Part shown: piece after piece, positions 1 through 9,163 of the stretch
Layout of the letters: each line of letters opens with the position of its first letter
Position numbering within the stretch: position 1 is the first letter of the stretch
Assembly: GCA_964610505.1 (NCBI GenBank)
Contig: CAZSXU010000015.1
Span: 38,103-102,102, forward strand
Origin: CAZSXU01 sp964610505
GTDB lineage: Bacteria; Arandabacterota; Arandabacteria; JAGLYR01
Direction of reading: 5' to 3'
Length of the DNA: 64,000 bases
Notes under the pieces: model-generated
Told to the model about the DNA's origin: nothing
What the model saw: only the letters and a program-made list of their open reading frames with translations
The model's database searches: none
Program-made: the position numbers and the translations under genes

Positions 1-1
1 G

Positions 2-1420
2 GGTGGGGAGTCCGGGGGGATCACGCAGCACATCGGGGCCTATACCGTGGATCGGGACGGGGGGCGGGTTACGTTCCTCGACACGCCCGGCCACGAAGCC
101 TTCAGCGCGATGCGGGCCCGCGGCGCTCAGGTGACAGACATCGTCATTCTCGTCGTGGCGGCGGATGAAAGGGTCATGCCGCAAACGGTCGAGGCCATCG
201 ACCACGCCAAGGCGGCGGGCGTTCCCATCGTCGTGGCAATCAACAAGATGGATCTCCAGGACGCGAATCCCTCTCGGGTTTCGCAGGAGCTCATGAGCCA
301 CGGTTTGGTCCTGGAGGAGTTCGGTGGGAAAGTGGTGGGCGTGCACGTCTCGGCGAAGACAGGAGACGGAATTGACCGATTGCTGGAGATGTTGCTGCTC
401 GAGGCCGATCTTCTGGAGCTGAAAGCGCCGAAGGAAAAGCGCGCCGAAGGCGTGGTCATCGAATCTCGTTTGGATCCGGGCCGCGGGCCGGTATGCACGG
501 TTCTCGTTGAGAACGGTACGCTCGAACTCGGGGACGCCTTTGTGGTCGGAAGTACTTCCGGAAAAGTCCGGGCGATGAAGAATGACCGGGGGAGCTCGGT
601 GACTTCGGCGGGGCCCTCCACGCCGGTGGAGGTACTGGGCGCGCAGGCCGTGCCGCAGGCCGGGGATTCCATGGTGGTCCTGGATGAGGAGCGCGATGCC
701 CGGGATATCGCTGCGAAGCGAAGTCGATTGGAACGGGAACGCCGCCTGAGGCTTCGTCCCCGCGTCACGCTGGCGGATTTCCACGCTCAGATTCTGGAGG
801 GCCAGGTTAAGGATCTGTACCTGGTGATCAAGGGCGACACGGATGGTTCCGTGGGGGCCCTGAGTGATGCACTGCAGAAACTGACCACGGACGAAATAGC
901 GGTCAAGGTCATTCGGCGGGGTGTGGGCGCGGTGACGTTCTCGGATGTCATCCTGGCGGCCGCCTCCAGCGCGATTGTGATCGGGTTCCACGTTCAGGCG
1001 GACGCGAAGGCTTTGGAGGCCGCGCGAAAGGAAGGGGTCGACGCCCGATCCTACGATGTGATTTACGAGGCGGTCGAGGACATCCGGAAAGCGATGAGCG
1101 GTCTGCTGGAACCAGAGTTCAGGGAACAGGTTCTGGGCGAAGCCGTCGTGAGGCAGGTCTTTCGGGTGCAGCGTGTGGGGGTCGTGGCCGGTTCTCTCGT
1201 TCAGTCGGGAACGATCACACGGAACTCCAAGGCCCGGATCATCCGGGACGGGGAGGGAGTCTTCGAAGGAAGAGTCTCTTCGTTGAAGCGATTTAAGGAA
1301 GATGTCCGCGAGGTTTCCTCGGGATTCGAATGCGGAATCGGGATTGAGGGGTTTGGAGATGTTCGGGAGGGAGACGTGATTCGCGCGTTCCGCCTCGAGG
1401 AAGTTGGCAGGCTCATCTAG
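2..1420 (+). CDS. infB: Translation initiation factor IF-2, 5'-truncated by window edge
   Basis: This is the C-terminal part (about 472 residues) of the GTPase that brings initiator tRNA to the 30S subunit and promotes subunit joining. The visible protein begins at the switch I region (GGITQHIGAY), followed by the G3 motif DTPGHEAF, the G4 motif NKMD near base 241 and the G5 motif SAKTGDGID, then domains II, III and IV. The reading frame is open to the first base, so the N-terminal domain and the Walker A loop lie outside the window. It heads the classical infB-DUF503-rbfA-nrnA-truB-ribF-rpsO-pnp order, which supports the assignment. Nothing in the visible part looks damaged. Confidence 0.98.
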   Translation, partial: GGESGGITQHIGAYTVDRDGGRVTFLDTPGHEAFSAMRARGAQVTDIVILVVAADERVMPQTVEAIDHAKAAGVPIVVAINKMDLQDANPSRVSQELMSHGLVLEEFGGKVVGVHVSAKTGDGIDRLLEMLLLEADLLELKAPKEKRAEGVVIESRLDPGRGPVCTVLVENGTLELGDAFVVGSTSGKVRAMKNDRGSSVTSAGPSTPVEVLGAQAVPQAGDSMVVLDEERDARDIAAKRSRLERERRLRLRPRVTLADFHAQILEGQVKDLYLVIKGDTDGSVGALSDALQKLTTDEIAVKVIRRGVGAVTFSDVILAAASSAIVIGFHVQADAKALEAARKEGVDARSYDVIYEAVEDIRKAMSGLLEPEFREQVLGEAVVRQVFRVQRVGVVAGSLVQSGTITRNSKARIIRDGEGVFEGRVSSLKRFKEDVREVSSGFECGIGIEGFGDVREGDVIRAFRLEEVGRLI

Positions 1421-1532
1421 ATTCGAGCCCCCCGTCTCAAGAGAATTGTTCGGATGGCCGATGGTTCCGCCCGAATCGTGGACGCCGGGGCTTTCGCGTG
1501 GTGCATGATCCCGGACGGTGGGGTTGGAACCC

Positions 1533-1814
1533 ATGATTGTCGGTACCGCCACGGTTGAGATCTTCCTGCCCGACAGCGGTTCTCTCAAGGCGAAACGGGG
1601 TATCATCAAGCCGCTCCTGCAGAGAGTTCGCCGGAAGTTCAACGTGTCCGCCGCGGAAGTCGGGTATCTCGACAAGTGGCAGCGCAGTACCTTGGGGATC
1701 GGGATCATCTCGAACGAAGTGCGGTTCGCAGATCAGGTTCTAGCGAAGGTCATTCGGGACATCGAAGCCGGAGGAACCTTCGAAGTCATCGATGTTCGAA
1801 TCGAAATGCGATGA
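1533..1814 (+). CDS. DUF503 (YlxP-like) family protein
   Basis: This small protein of about 93 residues has the DUF503 pattern: an N-terminal beta strand (MIVGTATVEIFLPDSGSLKAK), a basic helix (RGIIKPLLQRVRRKFNVSAAEV) and a late strand ending EVIDVRIEMR. In many bacteria the family sits between infB and rbfA, as here, and it is suspected of a role in ribosome assembly, although its biochemistry is not settled. An upstream in-frame GTG at 1518 would add five residues (MGLEP). I chose the ATG because the family normally starts at MIVG. The stop lies only a few bases before rbfA, so the two are probably translated together. Confidence 0.88.
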   Translation: MIVGTATVEIFLPDSGSLKAKRGIIKPLLQRVRRKFNVSAAEVGYLDKWQRSTLGIGIISNEVRFADQVLAKVIRDIEAGGTFEVIDVRIEMR

Positions 1815-1817
1815 GAG

Positions 1818-2195
1818 GTGACCGTGGGTTCGCGTCGGCTGGAGAGGGTGAACGTTCAGATCCAACGGGAAATTTCGGATATCCTTTTCCGCCGCGTGCG
1901 GGATCCCCGCGTCGGGTTTGTGACGATCACCGGAGTGAAGGTTTCGAAGGACTATGATGTTGCTGCGGTCTACGTCAGTCTGTTCGGCCCCAAAGCTGAG
2001 CGGGACGCCAGCTGGAAGGGGCTCGACCGGGCGCGAGCCTTCATCCGATCGGAACTGGGCAAGCGAATTCGATTGCGCAAGACTCCCGAGATCATCTTCC
2101 GGCTGGATGACTCCATCGAGCGAGGCGCGCGCATCGAGCAGGAACTGAGGGCGCTCGACGTGTCCGGCAAGGACGGTGAAGGAAGTGAACGCTAG
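1818..2195 (+). CDS. rbfA: 30S ribosome-binding factor A
   Basis: RbfA (125 residues) binds the 30S subunit during late 16S rRNA maturation and cold adaptation. The sequence shows the family's type-II KH-like fold: the opening helix RLERVNVQIQREISDIL, then RDPRVGFVTITGVKVSKDY and the strand AAVYVSLFG, with a C-terminal helix and PEIIFRLDDSIERGARIE. It starts with GTG four bases after the DUF503 stop, and its 3' end overlaps the next gene by 20 bases, which implies translational coupling. The length is normal. Confidence 0.95.
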   Translation: MTVGSRRLERVNVQIQREISDILFRRVRDPRVGFVTITGVKVSKDYDVAAVYVSLFGPKAERDASWKGLDRARAFIRSELGKRIRLRKTPEIIFRLDDSIERGARIEQELRALDVSGKDGEGSER

Positions 2196-3159
2196 GGAGG
2201 TCGCTCAAGTCTTGAAGGATCACGAGAGCTTCGTGATCATGTCGCATTCCGATCCGGACGGTGACTCCATTGGCTCGCAGCTGGCCCTGGCGTCGGCGCT
2301 CGGCCGCATCGGGAAGACGGCCAAGGCGGTCGCGGACGACAGGACACCGGTGATCTATCGCTTCCTGGAGGGCTCGGTCCACGTAGAGCCTCCGTCGGCC
2401 GGGGCGACGGCGGACGTGGTCGTGGTGGTGGACTCGAGCAATCTTCAGCGCGTGAGCGGGCTGGACTCTATCGGAGGTCGGGAACGCCCAATCCTGAATG
2501 TGGATCATCACAGGAGCAACACGGAATTCGGGCGATGGAACTATGTGGATCCCGAAGCCTGCGCCTGTGCCGAGCAAGTGTACAGCGTGATTCTCGAACT
2601 CGGCGTCGAGCTTACGGTTGATGAAGCGGCTAACCTGTATGTGGGCATCCTGACCGACACCGGCGCGTTCCGTTTTCCCAACACGACATCCCGATGTCTT
2701 CGGGTTGCCGCGGATCTGGTCGATCAGGGAATTCCGGCGGCCGAGATCGCCAGGAAGGTCTTCTGGGAGAAGACTCCCGAATCGACCCACCTTCTGGGAA
2801 TGGCCCTCTCGTCGCTGGAGATCATTGACGGCGGCAGGATCGCCTCCATGGTGGTCAGCCGTGAAATGAGCAGAAAGGCGCAAGCCTCGGCGTCGGACAG
2901 CGACGGCTTCGCCAGCTACACCAAGGTCATCACGGGCGTGAAGGTCGGTTTGTTGTTTCGTCAGCTGGACGGGGACGGGGTGCGGGTGAGCCTTCGATCG
3001 GACTCCGGCGTGGACGTCGAGCGAGTCGCTCGGATCTTTGGAGGTGGCGGGCATCCGACATCCGCCGGCTGTGTCGTGGAGGGTGCGATCGAGGAGGTTC
3101 GGGAGCGGGTGATCGGCGAGGTGCTGCGCCTGCTGCACCTGCGGGACGGGCAGCGTTAG
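2176..3159 (+). CDS. nrnA: DHH-family bifunctional oligoribonuclease/PAP phosphatase NrnA
   Basis: This 327-residue DHH/DHHA1 phosphoesterase is predicted to degrade nano-RNAs and 3'-phosphoadenosine 5'-phosphate. The metal-binding motifs are visible: HSDPDGDS with H24, D26 and D28, the DHH signature in NVDHHRSN near residue 110, and the C-terminal DHHA1 substrate motif FGGGGHPTSAGC. It starts with GTG inside the end of rbfA (20-base overlap) and is followed seven bases later by truB. The infB-rbfA-nrnA-truB order is widespread, so this assignment is firm for the family. The exact substrate preference is an inference. Confidence 0.93.
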   Translation: MKEVNAREVAQVLKDHESFVIMSHSDPDGDSIGSQLALASALGRIGKTAKAVADDRTPVIYRFLEGSVHVEPPSAGATADVVVVVDSSNLQRVSGLDSIGGRERPILNVDHHRSNTEFGRWNYVDPEACACAEQVYSVILELGVELTVDEAANLYVGILTDTGAFRFPNTTSRCLRVAADLVDQGIPAAEIARKVFWEKTPESTHLLGMALSSLEIIDGGRIASMVVSREMSRKAQASASDSDGFASYTKVITGVKVGLLFRQLDGDGVRVSLRSDSGVDVERVARIFGGGGHPTSAGCVVEGAIEEVRERVIGEVLRLLHLRDGQR

Positions 3160-3166
3160 GCGGGCG

Positions 3167-4078
3167 ATGGACGGTGTCCTGGGAGTCGACAAAGCGCGAG
3201 GCCCGACGTCTCACGATGTGGTCCAACGCGTGAGACGGTGCCTGTCCGTTCGGCGGGTGGGTCACGCCGGGACACTGGACCCGGACGCCACCGGCGTTCT
3301 GGTTCTGTGCCTTGGACAGGCGACCAGAGTTTCCCGCTTCCTGATGGAAGGGGACAAAGAATACCGGACCACTCTGCGTTTGGGGTACAGAACTCGCACC
3401 GGAGACCGGACCGGAGACCGCGTCGGCCCTGTACGCAGCGTGAGCGTGGGGGCGAACGACATTCATGCGGCGTGCCGGAGATGGGTGGGCGATGTCGAGC
3501 AGGTGCCTCCCATGGTGTCCGCGGTGAAGCAGGGAGGCGTTCGGCTGTACAAGCTGGCAAGGGCGGGAGTGGACATCCCGCGCCGGGCGAGGCGGGTTCG
3601 CATCTCAGCCATCGAAGTCCTGCGCGTGTGCCTCCCGTTCGTTACGCTTCGGGTGCGCTGCGGAAGCGGAACGTACATCCGGGTTCTTGGCGAAGATATC
3701 GGGGATGCGTTGGGGTGCGGCGCGCACGTCTTTACACTTCGCAGAACCAGGGTCGGGGTCGTCGGACTCGAGGAGTGTCTCCGGTGGACCGACCTCCTGC
3801 GGGAGGAATCGAGGGATCGAATTCGGGAGGCCGTCCTGTCTGCGGATGCCGCGCTGGAGTTCTTGCCTGCCCTCACGATGGACGAGAGGGACAGCCGGCG
3901 TATTCGAACCGGGTTGGGAATTCGTCTTGTGGCGAACGGGGTGGGGAGGCAGGGGACCGGCTGGGTGCGCCTTCGGGACCCGTCCGGAGAATTCGTGGCC
4001 GTTGGTTCCGTATCGGAGGGTGTTTCGGACGGACGGGTGACGATCACACCGACTCGGGTGCTGAGCCCGTTGGGCTAG
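3167..4078 (+). CDS. truB: tRNA pseudouridine(55) synthase TruB
   Basis: TruB (303 residues) converts U55 in the T-loop of tRNAs to pseudouridine. It opens with the family motif GVLGVDKARGPTSHDVV and carries the catalytic aspartate D38 in HAGTLDPDATGVL. The motif CGSGTYIRVLGEDIG is the conserved RNA-binding/active-site strand, and a degenerate PUA-like C-terminal region follows from about residue 235. The ATG lies seven bases after the nrnA stop. The residue after LDP is D rather than the common L/F, a minor variation next to the intact catalytic aspartate. Confidence 0.95.
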   Translation: MDGVLGVDKARGPTSHDVVQRVRRCLSVRRVGHAGTLDPDATGVLVLCLGQATRVSRFLMEGDKEYRTTLRLGYRTRTGDRTGDRVGPVRSVSVGANDIHAACRRWVGDVEQVPPMVSAVKQGGVRLYKLARAGVDIPRRARRVRISAIEVLRVCLPFVTLRVRCGSGTYIRVLGEDIGDALGCGAHVFTLRRTRVGVVGLEECLRWTDLLREESRDRIREAVLSADAALEFLPALTMDERDSRRIRTGLGIRLVANGVGRQGTGWVRLRDPSGEFVAVGSVSEGVSDGRVTITPTRVLSPLG

Positions 4079-4120
4079 GCGGCGTTTCTCACATGGCGTG
4101 GAGGACGGGACGGACGCCAC

Positions 4121-5104
4121 ATGGGAAGGGCCGGCAGGCGGGAGCGTCGCGTGAGGTGGGTTGAGGGGGTCGAGGAGATTCACCCCGGGGACATGCCGAC
4201 GCCCCGGGTGGCCATGGGGACGTTTGACGGGCTCCATCTGGGCCACCGGGCCGTGATCCGGGAGGTTCTGGATCTACAGAAGAGCTCCGGGGGTTCGGCC
4301 GTCGTCGTCACGTTTGAGCCTTATCCACAGGAGATTCTGTCGCCCGAGCGGAGCCCCGCCCGACTCACGACCCCCGAAGAGAAACGGGTCCTGCTCGGTT
4401 CGATGGGCGTGGATGCGACCGTTGCTCTTCGGTTCGATCGACGGATGGCGGCGATGGACGCGGCCGGGTTCTTTCGAACCGTGCTCGGGCACCTGGGAAT
4501 GAAATCGCTTTTTGTGGGATACAATTTCACGGTGGGGCGGGAGCGCGGGGGTGACCTTGAGACCCTCCGGAGGATTGGCAAAGACCTGGGGTTTGATGTT
4601 AGAATCGTCTCGCCCGTGCTTCATGAGGGATCGCCGATCAGCAGCACTCGAATTCGCGGCCGGGTCAGGGACGGCGGGATCGATTCGGCCAACGAGATGC
4701 TGGGCCACGCGTATGCCATGCACGGGCGAGTGGTTGAGGGAAGCGGCCGGGGTCGCTCTCTTGGATACCCGACGGCGAATCTGGCTCTCGATGACGAGCG
4801 AAAGCTGCTCCCGGCCGACGGCGTGTACGCGGTCTGGACCGTGCGTCGGGGCGAGCGGCTGGCGGGGATCATGAACGTCGGGCGCAGACCCACGTTTGGA
4901 GCGGAGGGACGATCGGTGGAAGTCCACGTGATGGACTTCCGCGGCGACATGTATGGCGATGTGTTGACGGTCGAAATCGTCGATCGCCTGAGAAAAGAAG
5001 AACGGTTTGCCGATGAGGTTCAGCTGAGAATCCAGATCGGCCACGATGTCGAGATCGCGCGGCAGTTGCTCGACAGAAGAACAACGACTCGGGATTGCCC
5101 GTAG
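4121..5104 (+). CDS. ribF: Bifunctional riboflavin kinase/FAD synthetase
   Basis: RibF (327 residues) phosphorylates riboflavin to FMN and adenylates FMN to FAD. The N-terminal nucleotidyltransferase domain shows GTFDGLHLGH (residues 33-42) and the SSTRIRGRVRDG turn that links to the kinase domain. The C-terminal flavokinase domain shows GRGRSLGYPTANL, the PTAN metal/ATP motif, and later NVGRRPTFG and EVHVMDF. The first in-frame ATG gives a basic N-terminal extension of about 10 residues, and a GTG at 4151 is an alternative start. It sits between truB and rpsO, as in many bacteria. Confidence 0.94.
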   Translation: MGRAGRRERRVRWVEGVEEIHPGDMPTPRVAMGTFDGLHLGHRAVIREVLDLQKSSGGSAVVVTFEPYPQEILSPERSPARLTTPEEKRVLLGSMGVDATVALRFDRRMAAMDAAGFFRTVLGHLGMKSLFVGYNFTVGRERGGDLETLRRIGKDLGFDVRIVSPVLHEGSPISSTRIRGRVRDGGIDSANEMLGHAYAMHGRVVEGSGRGRSLGYPTANLALDDERKLLPADGVYAVWTVRRGERLAGIMNVGRRPTFGAEGRSVEVHVMDFRGDMYGDVLTVEIVDRLRKEERFADEVQLRIQIGHDVEIARQLLDRRTTTRDCP

Positions 5105-5165
5105 GGTGATCCCACCGCCCTGGGCGCCGCGCCCTGGGTGCGGAATCGGAGGAGGCGCTTGAATC

Positions 5166-5435
5166 ATGACGTTGACGAAGGAAGAGAAACAAGGAGTCAT
5201 CGACAAGCACAAGACGCATGATAGCGATTCGGGATCTCCGGAAGTCCAGATTGCCCTTCTCACGGAGCGAATCAAGTACCTTACCGAACACTTCAAGGTC
5301 CACAAGAAAGACCATCATTCGAGGCGGGGTCTTCTGAAGCTGGTGGGTCAGCGCAGGAGACTGTTGGACTACTTGCGGAACAACAAAGTGGAACGATACC
5401 GCGCCATTGTGAAAGACTTGGGACTCCGGAGATAA
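5166..5435 (+). CDS. rpsO: 30S ribosomal protein uS15
   Basis: This 89-residue protein is a full-length uS15, which binds the central domain of 16S rRNA and the B4 intersubunit bridge. Diagnostic stretches are THDSDSGSPEVQIALLTERI, HHSRRGLLKLVGQRRRLLDY and the C-terminal VERYRAIVKDLGLRR. The start is preceded by a clear GGAGGAGGC ribosome binding site at about 5149. The 60 bases between ribF and this gene contain a GC-rich stem (GGGCG-CCG-CGCCC) that could belong to an S15 autoregulatory leader, but I cannot show the pseudoknot. pnp follows, as in most bacteria. Confidence 0.98.
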   Translation: MTLTKEEKQGVIDKHKTHDSDSGSPEVQIALLTERIKYLTEHFKVHKKDHHSRRGLLKLVGQRRRLLDYLRNNKVERYRAIVKDLGLRR

Positions 5436-5453
5436 TCCGGTGAGTAGACGATT

Positions 5454-7622
5454 GTGGGAGGAGAATTGGAAAATCCATCAATGATTGATCGGGGATCGGC
5501 AACGATCCAGGGCAAGGAACTGGTTATCGAGACCGGAAGGGTAGCCAGGCAGGCCGACGGAGCAGTGACGGTTCGATATGGGGATACGGTGATTCTGGCC
5601 TCGGTTGTGGCGAAACCGATGGCTATCCCCCGGGATTTCTTTCCTCTGGTCGTGGACTATCGGGAGAAATCCTACGCGGCCGGTAAGATCCCGGGCGGTT
5701 TTTTCAAGAGAGAGGGCCGTCCGCAGGACAAAGAAACGCTCTCGGCGCGAATGATCGATCGGCCCATTCGGCCGCTCTTTCCGGACGCGTATCGAGAAGA
5801 AGTCCAAATCATGGTGATGGTGCTTTCGACGGATCGGGAGCACGCATCCGACATCCTGGGGATTGTGGGCGCTTCGGCGGCTCTGAGTCTCTCGGACATC
5901 CCCTTCATCGGGCCTATTGGAGCGGTGCGGGTGGCGAAGGTGGGTGATGAGTTCGTTTTGAACCCGACCTTCTCCCAGCGAAACGAAGCCTCGTTGGAGG
6001 CCGTGGTTGCCGGTGACGGGGAGTCCATCGTCATGGTGGAGGGAAGCGCCCGGGAAGTGTCGGAGGACGAGTTTATCGACGCCCTGGATTTCGCTCGTTC
6101 CAGCATACGCGAAATCGTGGAGGTTCAGAAGGCCATGGTGGCTCGCGTCGGGAAGCCCAACCGTGAGTTCGCCACGCCCGAGGACAAGGAAGATCTTGCC
6201 GGTCTGGTTCACACCTTCTGTCTGGAGGATATTCGAAAGGCCAACGCCATCCAGGAGAAGAACGAGCGCAAGGCAATTCTCGATGCCTGTCTCGATCGGG
6301 TTCTTGAAGAGGCGGCCGAGAAGTTTCCCGAGGAGGAGGCATCGGCGGTCAAACAGATGTTCTATCAGCTCGAGCGGGAAGAGGTCCGGAGGTTGATCCT
6401 CGAGGATGGCCGGCGCGTGGACGGGCGGTCCATGACGACCGTTCGCCCGATCTCGTGCGAAGTCGGTGTACTCCCGCGCACGCACGGTTCCGCGATCTTC
6501 ACGCGAGGGCAAACACAGGCCCTGGCGGTGACGACGTTGGGGACGACGACGGACGAACAACGGATCGATGATCTTGAAGAGGAGAGCTGGAAGTCCTACA
6601 TGCTGCACTACAACTTCCCGCCCTTCAGCGTGGGAGAAGTCCGGCCCATTCGAGGTCCGGGCCGCCGAGAGATCGGTCACGGGATGCTCGCGGAGCGCGC
6701 GCTGGTGCCGGTGATCCCGGCGGACGACGTGTTCCCCTACACGGTTCGTGTCGTGTCGGACATCCTGGAGTCCAACGGTTCATCCTCGATGGCTACCGTC
6801 TGTAGCAGTTCGTTGTCTCTGATGGACGCCGGAGTGCCGGTGACCCGCGCGGTGGCGGGGGTGGCCATGGGGGTTGTCACGAAGAACGAGAAAACCGCGA
6901 TTCTGACGGATATCCTGGGACTGGAGGATCATCTCGGGGACATGGACTTCAAGATCGCAGGCACCGGCAAGGGGGTCACCGCCTTCCAGCTGGACAGCAA
7001 GATCAAGGGACTCGAGATCGATATGCTGCGGCGGGCGGCGAGCCAGGCGAGGCAGGCACTCGACCACATCCTGGGCGAAATGGAAAGAGTGCTTGCCCGG
7101 GCCCGCCCGGAACTCTCCGCCTACGCTCCTCGGATCATCTCGATCGCTATTCCGAGAGAGAAGATCGGGGATGTCATAGGTCCGGGGGGGCGGACGATTC
7201 GACGGATCACGGAAGAGACGGGAGCCAAGGTCGATATCAACGACGACGGCGTAGTGAAGATCACCTCGATGGGCGAGGAAGATGGTCAGAACGCGCTTCG
7301 AATGGTGCGCCTCATTACGGATGATCCGGAAATCGGCAAGATCTACTCGGGAACGGTCAAACGAGTCGTCGACTTCGGGGCTTTCGTGGAGATTCTGCCT
7401 GGGCGCGACGGACTCGTGCATATCTCCGAGCTGGACGTCCGACGCGTGGCAAAGGTGGAGGACGTCGTTCGTGAGGGAGACCAGCTCGACGTGAAGGTGA
7501 TCAACATCGACCGGGAGGGAAAGATCAAGCTGTCCCGTAAAGCGGTCCTGACCGACGGCAAGACCAGTGATCACGGCAGGCAGTCCGGCAAGCCCGTCGG
7601 AAACAGGAAGCGTTCTCACTAG
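5454..7622 (+). CDS. pnp: Polyribonucleotide nucleotidyltransferase (PNPase)
   Basis: PNPase degrades RNA 3'-to-5' by phosphorolysis as a homotrimer in the degradosome. The protein has two RNase PH domains (the first from about residue 15, the second with GRRVDGRSMTTVRPI and RTHGSAIFTRGQTQALAVTTLG), a KH domain with IGPGGRTIRRITEETGAKVDI, and an S1 domain (IYSGTVKRVVDFGAFVEILPGRDGLVHISEL). Three starts are possible: GTG 5454, TTG 5466 just after a GGAGGAG ribosome site, and ATG 5481. The TTG start fits the ribosome site best. The length (about 720) is normal, and the gene is followed by a terminator-like hairpin. Confidence 0.97.
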   Translation: MGGELENPSMIDRGSATIQGKELVIETGRVARQADGAVTVRYGDTVILASVVAKPMAIPRDFFPLVVDYREKSYAAGKIPGGFFKREGRPQDKETLSARMIDRPIRPLFPDAYREEVQIMVMVLSTDREHASDILGIVGASAALSLSDIPFIGPIGAVRVAKVGDEFVLNPTFSQRNEASLEAVVAGDGESIVMVEGSAREVSEDEFIDALDFARSSIREIVEVQKAMVARVGKPNREFATPEDKEDLAGLVHTFCLEDIRKANAIQEKNERKAILDACLDRVLEEAAEKFPEEEASAVKQMFYQLEREEVRRLILEDGRRVDGRSMTTVRPISCEVGVLPRTHGSAIFTRGQTQALAVTTLGTTTDEQRIDDLEEESWKSYMLHYNFPPFSVGEVRPIRGPGRREIGHGMLAERALVPVIPADDVFPYTVRVVSDILESNGSSSMATVCSSSLSLMDAGVPVTRAVAGVAMGVVTKNEKTAILTDILGLEDHLGDMDFKIAGTGKGVTAFQLDSKIKGLEIDMLRRAASQARQALDHILGEMERVLARARPELSAYAPRIISIAIPREKIGDVIGPGGRTIRRITEETGAKVDINDDGVVKITSMGEEDGQNALRMVRLITDDPEIGKIYSGTVKRVVDFGAFVEILPGRDGLVHISELDVRRVAKVEDVVREGDQLDVKVINIDREGKIKLSRKAVLTDGKTSDHGRQSGKPVGNRKRSH

Positions 7623-7667
7623 CCGCAGAGAGCATGCAACGGCGGGAACGCTCAGGCTCGGTGGGAG

Positions 7668-7702
7668 GCACGGCTCCCCGGCGGCAGGCCGGGTCGCCGT
7701 GC
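7668..7702 (+). terminator. Terminator-like hairpin after pnp
   Basis: An outer stem GCACGGC/GCCGTGC and an inner stem CCCGGC/GCCGGG are separated by a symmetric TC/TC internal loop and capped by GGCAG. The stem is followed by TTACTCGTTT, which is only mildly T-rich. It lies 46 bases after the pnp stop and before the M16 peptidase gene, so it probably ends the infB-pnp transcript. Confidence 0.6.
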
Positions 7703-7751
7703 TTACTCGTTTGATACAGAGTGATATCTCCTCGGGGAGGAACCTGAGAGA

Positions 7752-9032
7752 ATGACGCAATCACCGACCGGTAGAGGGGTTCGTCGGACGGTCCTGGACA
7801 ACGGGATTCGAATTCTGACGGAGAAGGTGGACTATGTGCGATCGGTGTCCTTGGGAGTCTGGATCCGGGCCGGATCCCGGGACGAAACACTCGAAGAATC
7901 CGGGATCTCCCATTTCCTGGAGCACATGGTGTTCAAAGGAACGGGTCGGCGCTCGGCCCTCGAGATCGCTCAGACTCTGGAGTCTGTGGGCGGTGGTCTG
8001 GATGCCTTCACGTCCCGTGAGCACACCTGTTTCCTTGCCCGCGTCCTCGGCGAAGACGTTTCACTGGCCATTGATCTCATCGCCGACCTGGTGGGCGGTC
8101 CGTCACTGACTCCCGACGACGTGGAGCTGGAGAAGCAGGTGGTCGTCGAAGAGATTCGAAGCCTCGAGGATCTTCCGGACGAGCTGGTTCACGACCAATT
8201 CGCCCGGTGTGTTTGGCACGATCACGCACTGAAGAACTCCATTCTCGGAAGCGAACAGAGCGTCGGTTCTCTCACATCGGAGAAGGTGAGGGCCTACCTG
8301 GAAGGTCGCTACACGACCGACAGGATCGTCGTGACGGCCGCCGGTGATCTGGATCACGACGAGATCGTGGATGGGGTCAGGCAGTGTCTGGGGTCCGTGT
8401 TTCGACGGCCGCGTGAGAATCCTCCGGCCCAGGTGGAAGCGTTCAAACCCGTCGTGATGAACGTGCGGGATCTCAACCAAGAGCATGTCTATATCGGGTC
8501 CCGGGGCGTGTCGTACACGCACCCCGACCGGTATGCCGTTCTGCTGATGGCATCCATCCTCGGGGGCGGCATGAGTTCGAGGCTCTATCAGTCGGTGCGT
8601 GAGCGCTCGGGGCTTGCCTATTCGGTTTCTTCGTACGCGGAGTTCCTGACCGATTCGGGACTCTTCGGTTCCTACGTCGCGGTGAGCCCGGGTCAGGCTC
8701 CGGCGGCCATTCGCCTGATTCTGCAGGAAATTGGGCGGCTCAAGTCCGAAGGCGTGGGGGAGGAAGAACTGGAGAGCGTGAAAGCCCAGACCGTCGGGGG
8801 GCTCGTGATCGGGATGGAGGGTATGAACCACCGGATGAGCCGGCTGGCGAAGGCGGAGACGAACGGATGCGCCGTCGAGGACATCGACGATGTGATCGCG
8901 GCCATTCGCGAAGTGACGGCGGATGACATCGTTCGAGTGTTGGCGCAACAGATGCGACCGGGCCGAGTCTGTCTCGTCGGTATGGGCCCGGTCGACGAGC
9001 GCTCCGTAAGCGACATTGATCTGGTCTGCTAG
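7752..9032 (+). CDS. M16 family zinc metallopeptidase
   Basis: This 426-residue insulinase-type peptidase resembles the mitochondrial processing peptidase beta subunit and the bacterial YmxG/PepR group found after pnp. The inverted zinc motif HFLEH (H54, E57, H58) is followed by GGGLDAFTSREHTCFLARV and by the distal acidic region VVVEEIRSLEDLPDE. The C-terminal half carries the non-catalytic M16 domain (GGGMSSRLYQSVRERSGLAYSV is diagnostic). There is no signal peptide, so it is probably cytoplasmic. It starts at an ATG 10 bases after a GGGAGGA ribosome site. The pnp-M16 neighbourhood is common. The physiological substrate is unknown. Confidence 0.9.
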   Translation: MTQSPTGRGVRRTVLDNGIRILTEKVDYVRSVSLGVWIRAGSRDETLEESGISHFLEHMVFKGTGRRSALEIAQTLESVGGGLDAFTSREHTCFLARVLGEDVSLAIDLIADLVGGPSLTPDDVELEKQVVVEEIRSLEDLPDELVHDQFARCVWHDHALKNSILGSEQSVGSLTSEKVRAYLEGRYTTDRIVVTAAGDLDHDEIVDGVRQCLGSVFRRPRENPPAQVEAFKPVVMNVRDLNQEHVYIGSRGVSYTHPDRYAVLLMASILGGGMSSRLYQSVRERSGLAYSVSSYAEFLTDSGLFGSYVAVSPGQAPAAIRLILQEIGRLKSEGVGEEELESVKAQTVGGLVIGMEGMNHRMSRLAKAETNGCAVEDIDDVIAAIREVTADDIVRVLAQQMRPGRVCLVGMGPVDERSVSDIDLVC

Positions 9033-9163
9033 TTCGGGTGATTCACAACCGTCGTTCTGAGAATGCGGCGGATCCCGAAATGCCGGACCCGGCCCGCGGC
9101 CGGAAAGCGTGTGAACCGTCCGGGTGCGCGGCAGGTGCGAACCCTGCTGCGGTGGGTGGATCC